In this document: piece by piece, positions 62,486 through 64,000 of the stretch
Position numbering within the stretch: the stretch's first letter is position 1
Layout: every line of letters begins with the position of its first letter
From: Pyrocephalus nanus
Taxonomy: Eukaryota > Chordata > Aves > Passeriformes > Tyrannidae
DNA: 64,000 nt
NCBI GenBank assembly: GCA_038380795.1
Contig: CM076266.1
Coordinates: forward strand, 38,462,425 to 38,526,424
Direction: 5' to 3'
Notes under the pieces: model-generated
The model's database searches: none
What the model was told of the DNA's origin: nothing
Seen by the model: the letters and a program-made list of their open reading frames with translations, nothing else
Position numbers and translations under genes: made by a program

Positions 62486-64000
62486 GCATCCAGCCCCTCA
62501 GCCCCAGCCCGCACCGAACAAAGCCCCAGCTCACACTCAGAAAAAAGCCGACTGTGTTTCCTCCTTCATATTTTATAAGGGAGGAAATGTTACTGATATC
62601 AAGCAACTGTGAAGCAACTGTTGGGTATCTGATAATGTGTGCGTTTAGGAAAAGATTAAGCAACACATGCCTGCTACACATTATTCACTCACCAGATAGG
62701 AAATACTAACAAGGCTCCACTGGAAAGAGGCAAACACCACTTGCCAAAGGAGATCCACCTGCCCCACAGCTGCTGATACTCCTGCCCAAGCGCCTGGCAG
62801 GGGCAAGCTCACATTCAGCTCCCTTTTGGAGCCAGCCTCCCACTTTCCACATCCCTGAGAGAGCACCCAGTGGAGACAACTCCAAAACAGACCTCTGACC
62901 CTGCCACCAGCTTCTGCTTGTGGGATTGCAGTGGGGAAGGCAAGGAGGTGGAAGGAAAAGGGCAAAACACCAGCCACCTTCAGAAAATGGCTCTGCCTTA
63001 GGCAGCCAAATTTCGGGTGGCTTGCTCACACCAGTACCAAGCGAGCCCAATGCATTGCCCTCCAGACCACCAACACTGTGGATGTCCTTTATCAACAAGC
63101 ATTACCTTTCTAAAAACTACTGCTATGTCTTCCGCCCCATCATAAACTGCATGTTTGAAAAGTAATTGAAGAGTACTTTCTTTTTCCTAAATCACTTAAT
63201 TTTTCTGAGATCCACCTATACTCAATTAAAAAAAAAAAAAAAGTAATTGAACCCAACTTCATTCAAAATATCTTTATTAAATAGTTTTCTCATAAGCAAA
63301 CCTAAATGATCTTCTGTGGGGGTAATCTAAAGCCCAAAGTTAAACCTGTACAGCTACAAAGGGATGAAAGCAAAGAGGATCCTATAGAACCTAGTATCAT
63401 AAGACAGTGTTTTAATTTTGACCTCTAATTTAAGAATAAGCTTTTCCTGTGAATTTACAGGCCATCCTCAAAGTATGAGGACACTTACCAGGAAAAACAC
63501 ATAATTTTCCTTATTCTTACTAAGTAATTAATAATTGAAAAGGGGCTAGCTGACTTCCGTTAATGCAAATGGCCTCTTGAAATATTAAATTATGCCCAGA
63601 CAAGAAGTGAGCTTTACAGCTCTTCATCACTCAGAGATAATAACCTGTAAGACAAGTAGGTCTTAGCCTGCATTTGCGCAGCAAACCCTAGTCTAAATGG
63701 GACACCTGTTTCCTGATTTCACCAAAATCTAGTGCTTTGCTTAACTTTCCAGCTCTTGGCCCAATCCTTATGCTACTGTGTTCAGCATAGAGAGGCTTCA
63801 AAAAGGCTCTAAGTATGCACCTCGCCCTTCACTAACTTGTCCTGGAGTGAGATGCCAAGGAGGACAGGAGAATTCTGTAGCCATCCACATACAGGCAATA
63901 TGGAGGTGTTCCCAGGGCCAGAAGCTGAGTACTAGTGAGCCTCCACCTGCTTGGTCCTTGCTCCTCAGGCACATGGCTCCTGCATGGGCAGACACTACAG

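Larger units (their letters stand above)
58294..64000 (-). other. SNX10: SNX10 upstream intron (partial)
   Basis: This is intronic sequence upstream of the penultimate SNX10 exon, running off the right edge. I looked on the minus strand for the preceding exon (expected landmarks QLPELPSKNLFF and QGLEDFL) and did not find it, so this intron exceeds 5.7 kb here. It contains A/T runs, a (CA/TG)n tract at 60996-61060, three CTCF-like motifs near 60925, 61355 and 62472, and a CpG-containing patch at 61560-61760 that may be regulatory. The short open frames inside it have no recognisable homology. Confidence 0.8.

Noticed and set aside
1..64000. tRNA, rRNA, snRNA genes or CRISPR arrays
   Set aside because: No tRNA-like A/B boxes with foldable arms, rRNA words, snRNA motifs or spacer-repeat arrays were recognised by eye; the genome is vertebrate.

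Overview
This window looks like nuclear DNA from a bird. The evidence is long stretches without genes, many A/T homopolymers and microsatellites, and several short 5'-truncated CR1 LINE fragments whose 3' ends finish in the ATTCTATGAT-type octamer repeats typical of avian CR1. One CR1 copy and several SINE- or MITE-like scraps look older, of general amniote type. I see no bacterial genes, no intact transposon and no viral coding sequence.

The only protein-coding gene I can support is the 3' end of SNX10 (sorting nexin 10) on the minus strand. Its last two coding exons lie at 58078-58293 and 57557-57635, separated by a 442-bp GT-AG intron. The reading phase across the junction is consistent, and the peptide closely follows the C-terminus of human SNX10. 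The 3' UTR runs left from 57556. From 58294 to the right edge is upstream intron; the PX-domain exons are outside the window. In human, the side downstream of SNX10 leads through a gene-poor interval to SKAP2 and the HOXA cluster. The left 53 kb here is therefore probably that interval, although no exon of a left-hand neighbour was found.

Layout: 1-9.2 kb, gene-free DNA with perfect TALE-type (PBX-PREP/MEIS) sites. 9.2-10.75 kb, a CR1 fragment and a dense microsatellite cluster. 10.75-23.6 kb, gene-free DNA with two CR1 fragments and homopolymers. 23.6-24.2 kb, a small CpG-rich element with an X-box-like site. 24.2-39 kb, gene-free DNA with a MIR-like SINE remnant and a degenerate ~87-bp tandem repeat. 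39-39.7 kb, a possible conserved enhancer. 39.7-53.1 kb, gene-free DNA with an ancient CR1, a MIR-like remnant and a younger CR1. 53.1-54.0 kb, an orphan CpG island holding a near-perfect 106-bp palindrome, paired CTCF-like motifs and a strong plus-strand splice donor. 54.2-57.6 kb, AT-rich SNX10 3' UTR and flank. 57.6-64 kb, SNX10 exons and intron.

No operon-like or defence-like system is present. The signals most worth checking are the palindrome-bearing CpG island just downstream of SNX10 and the excess of exact TGATTGACAG sites across the gene-poor interval.
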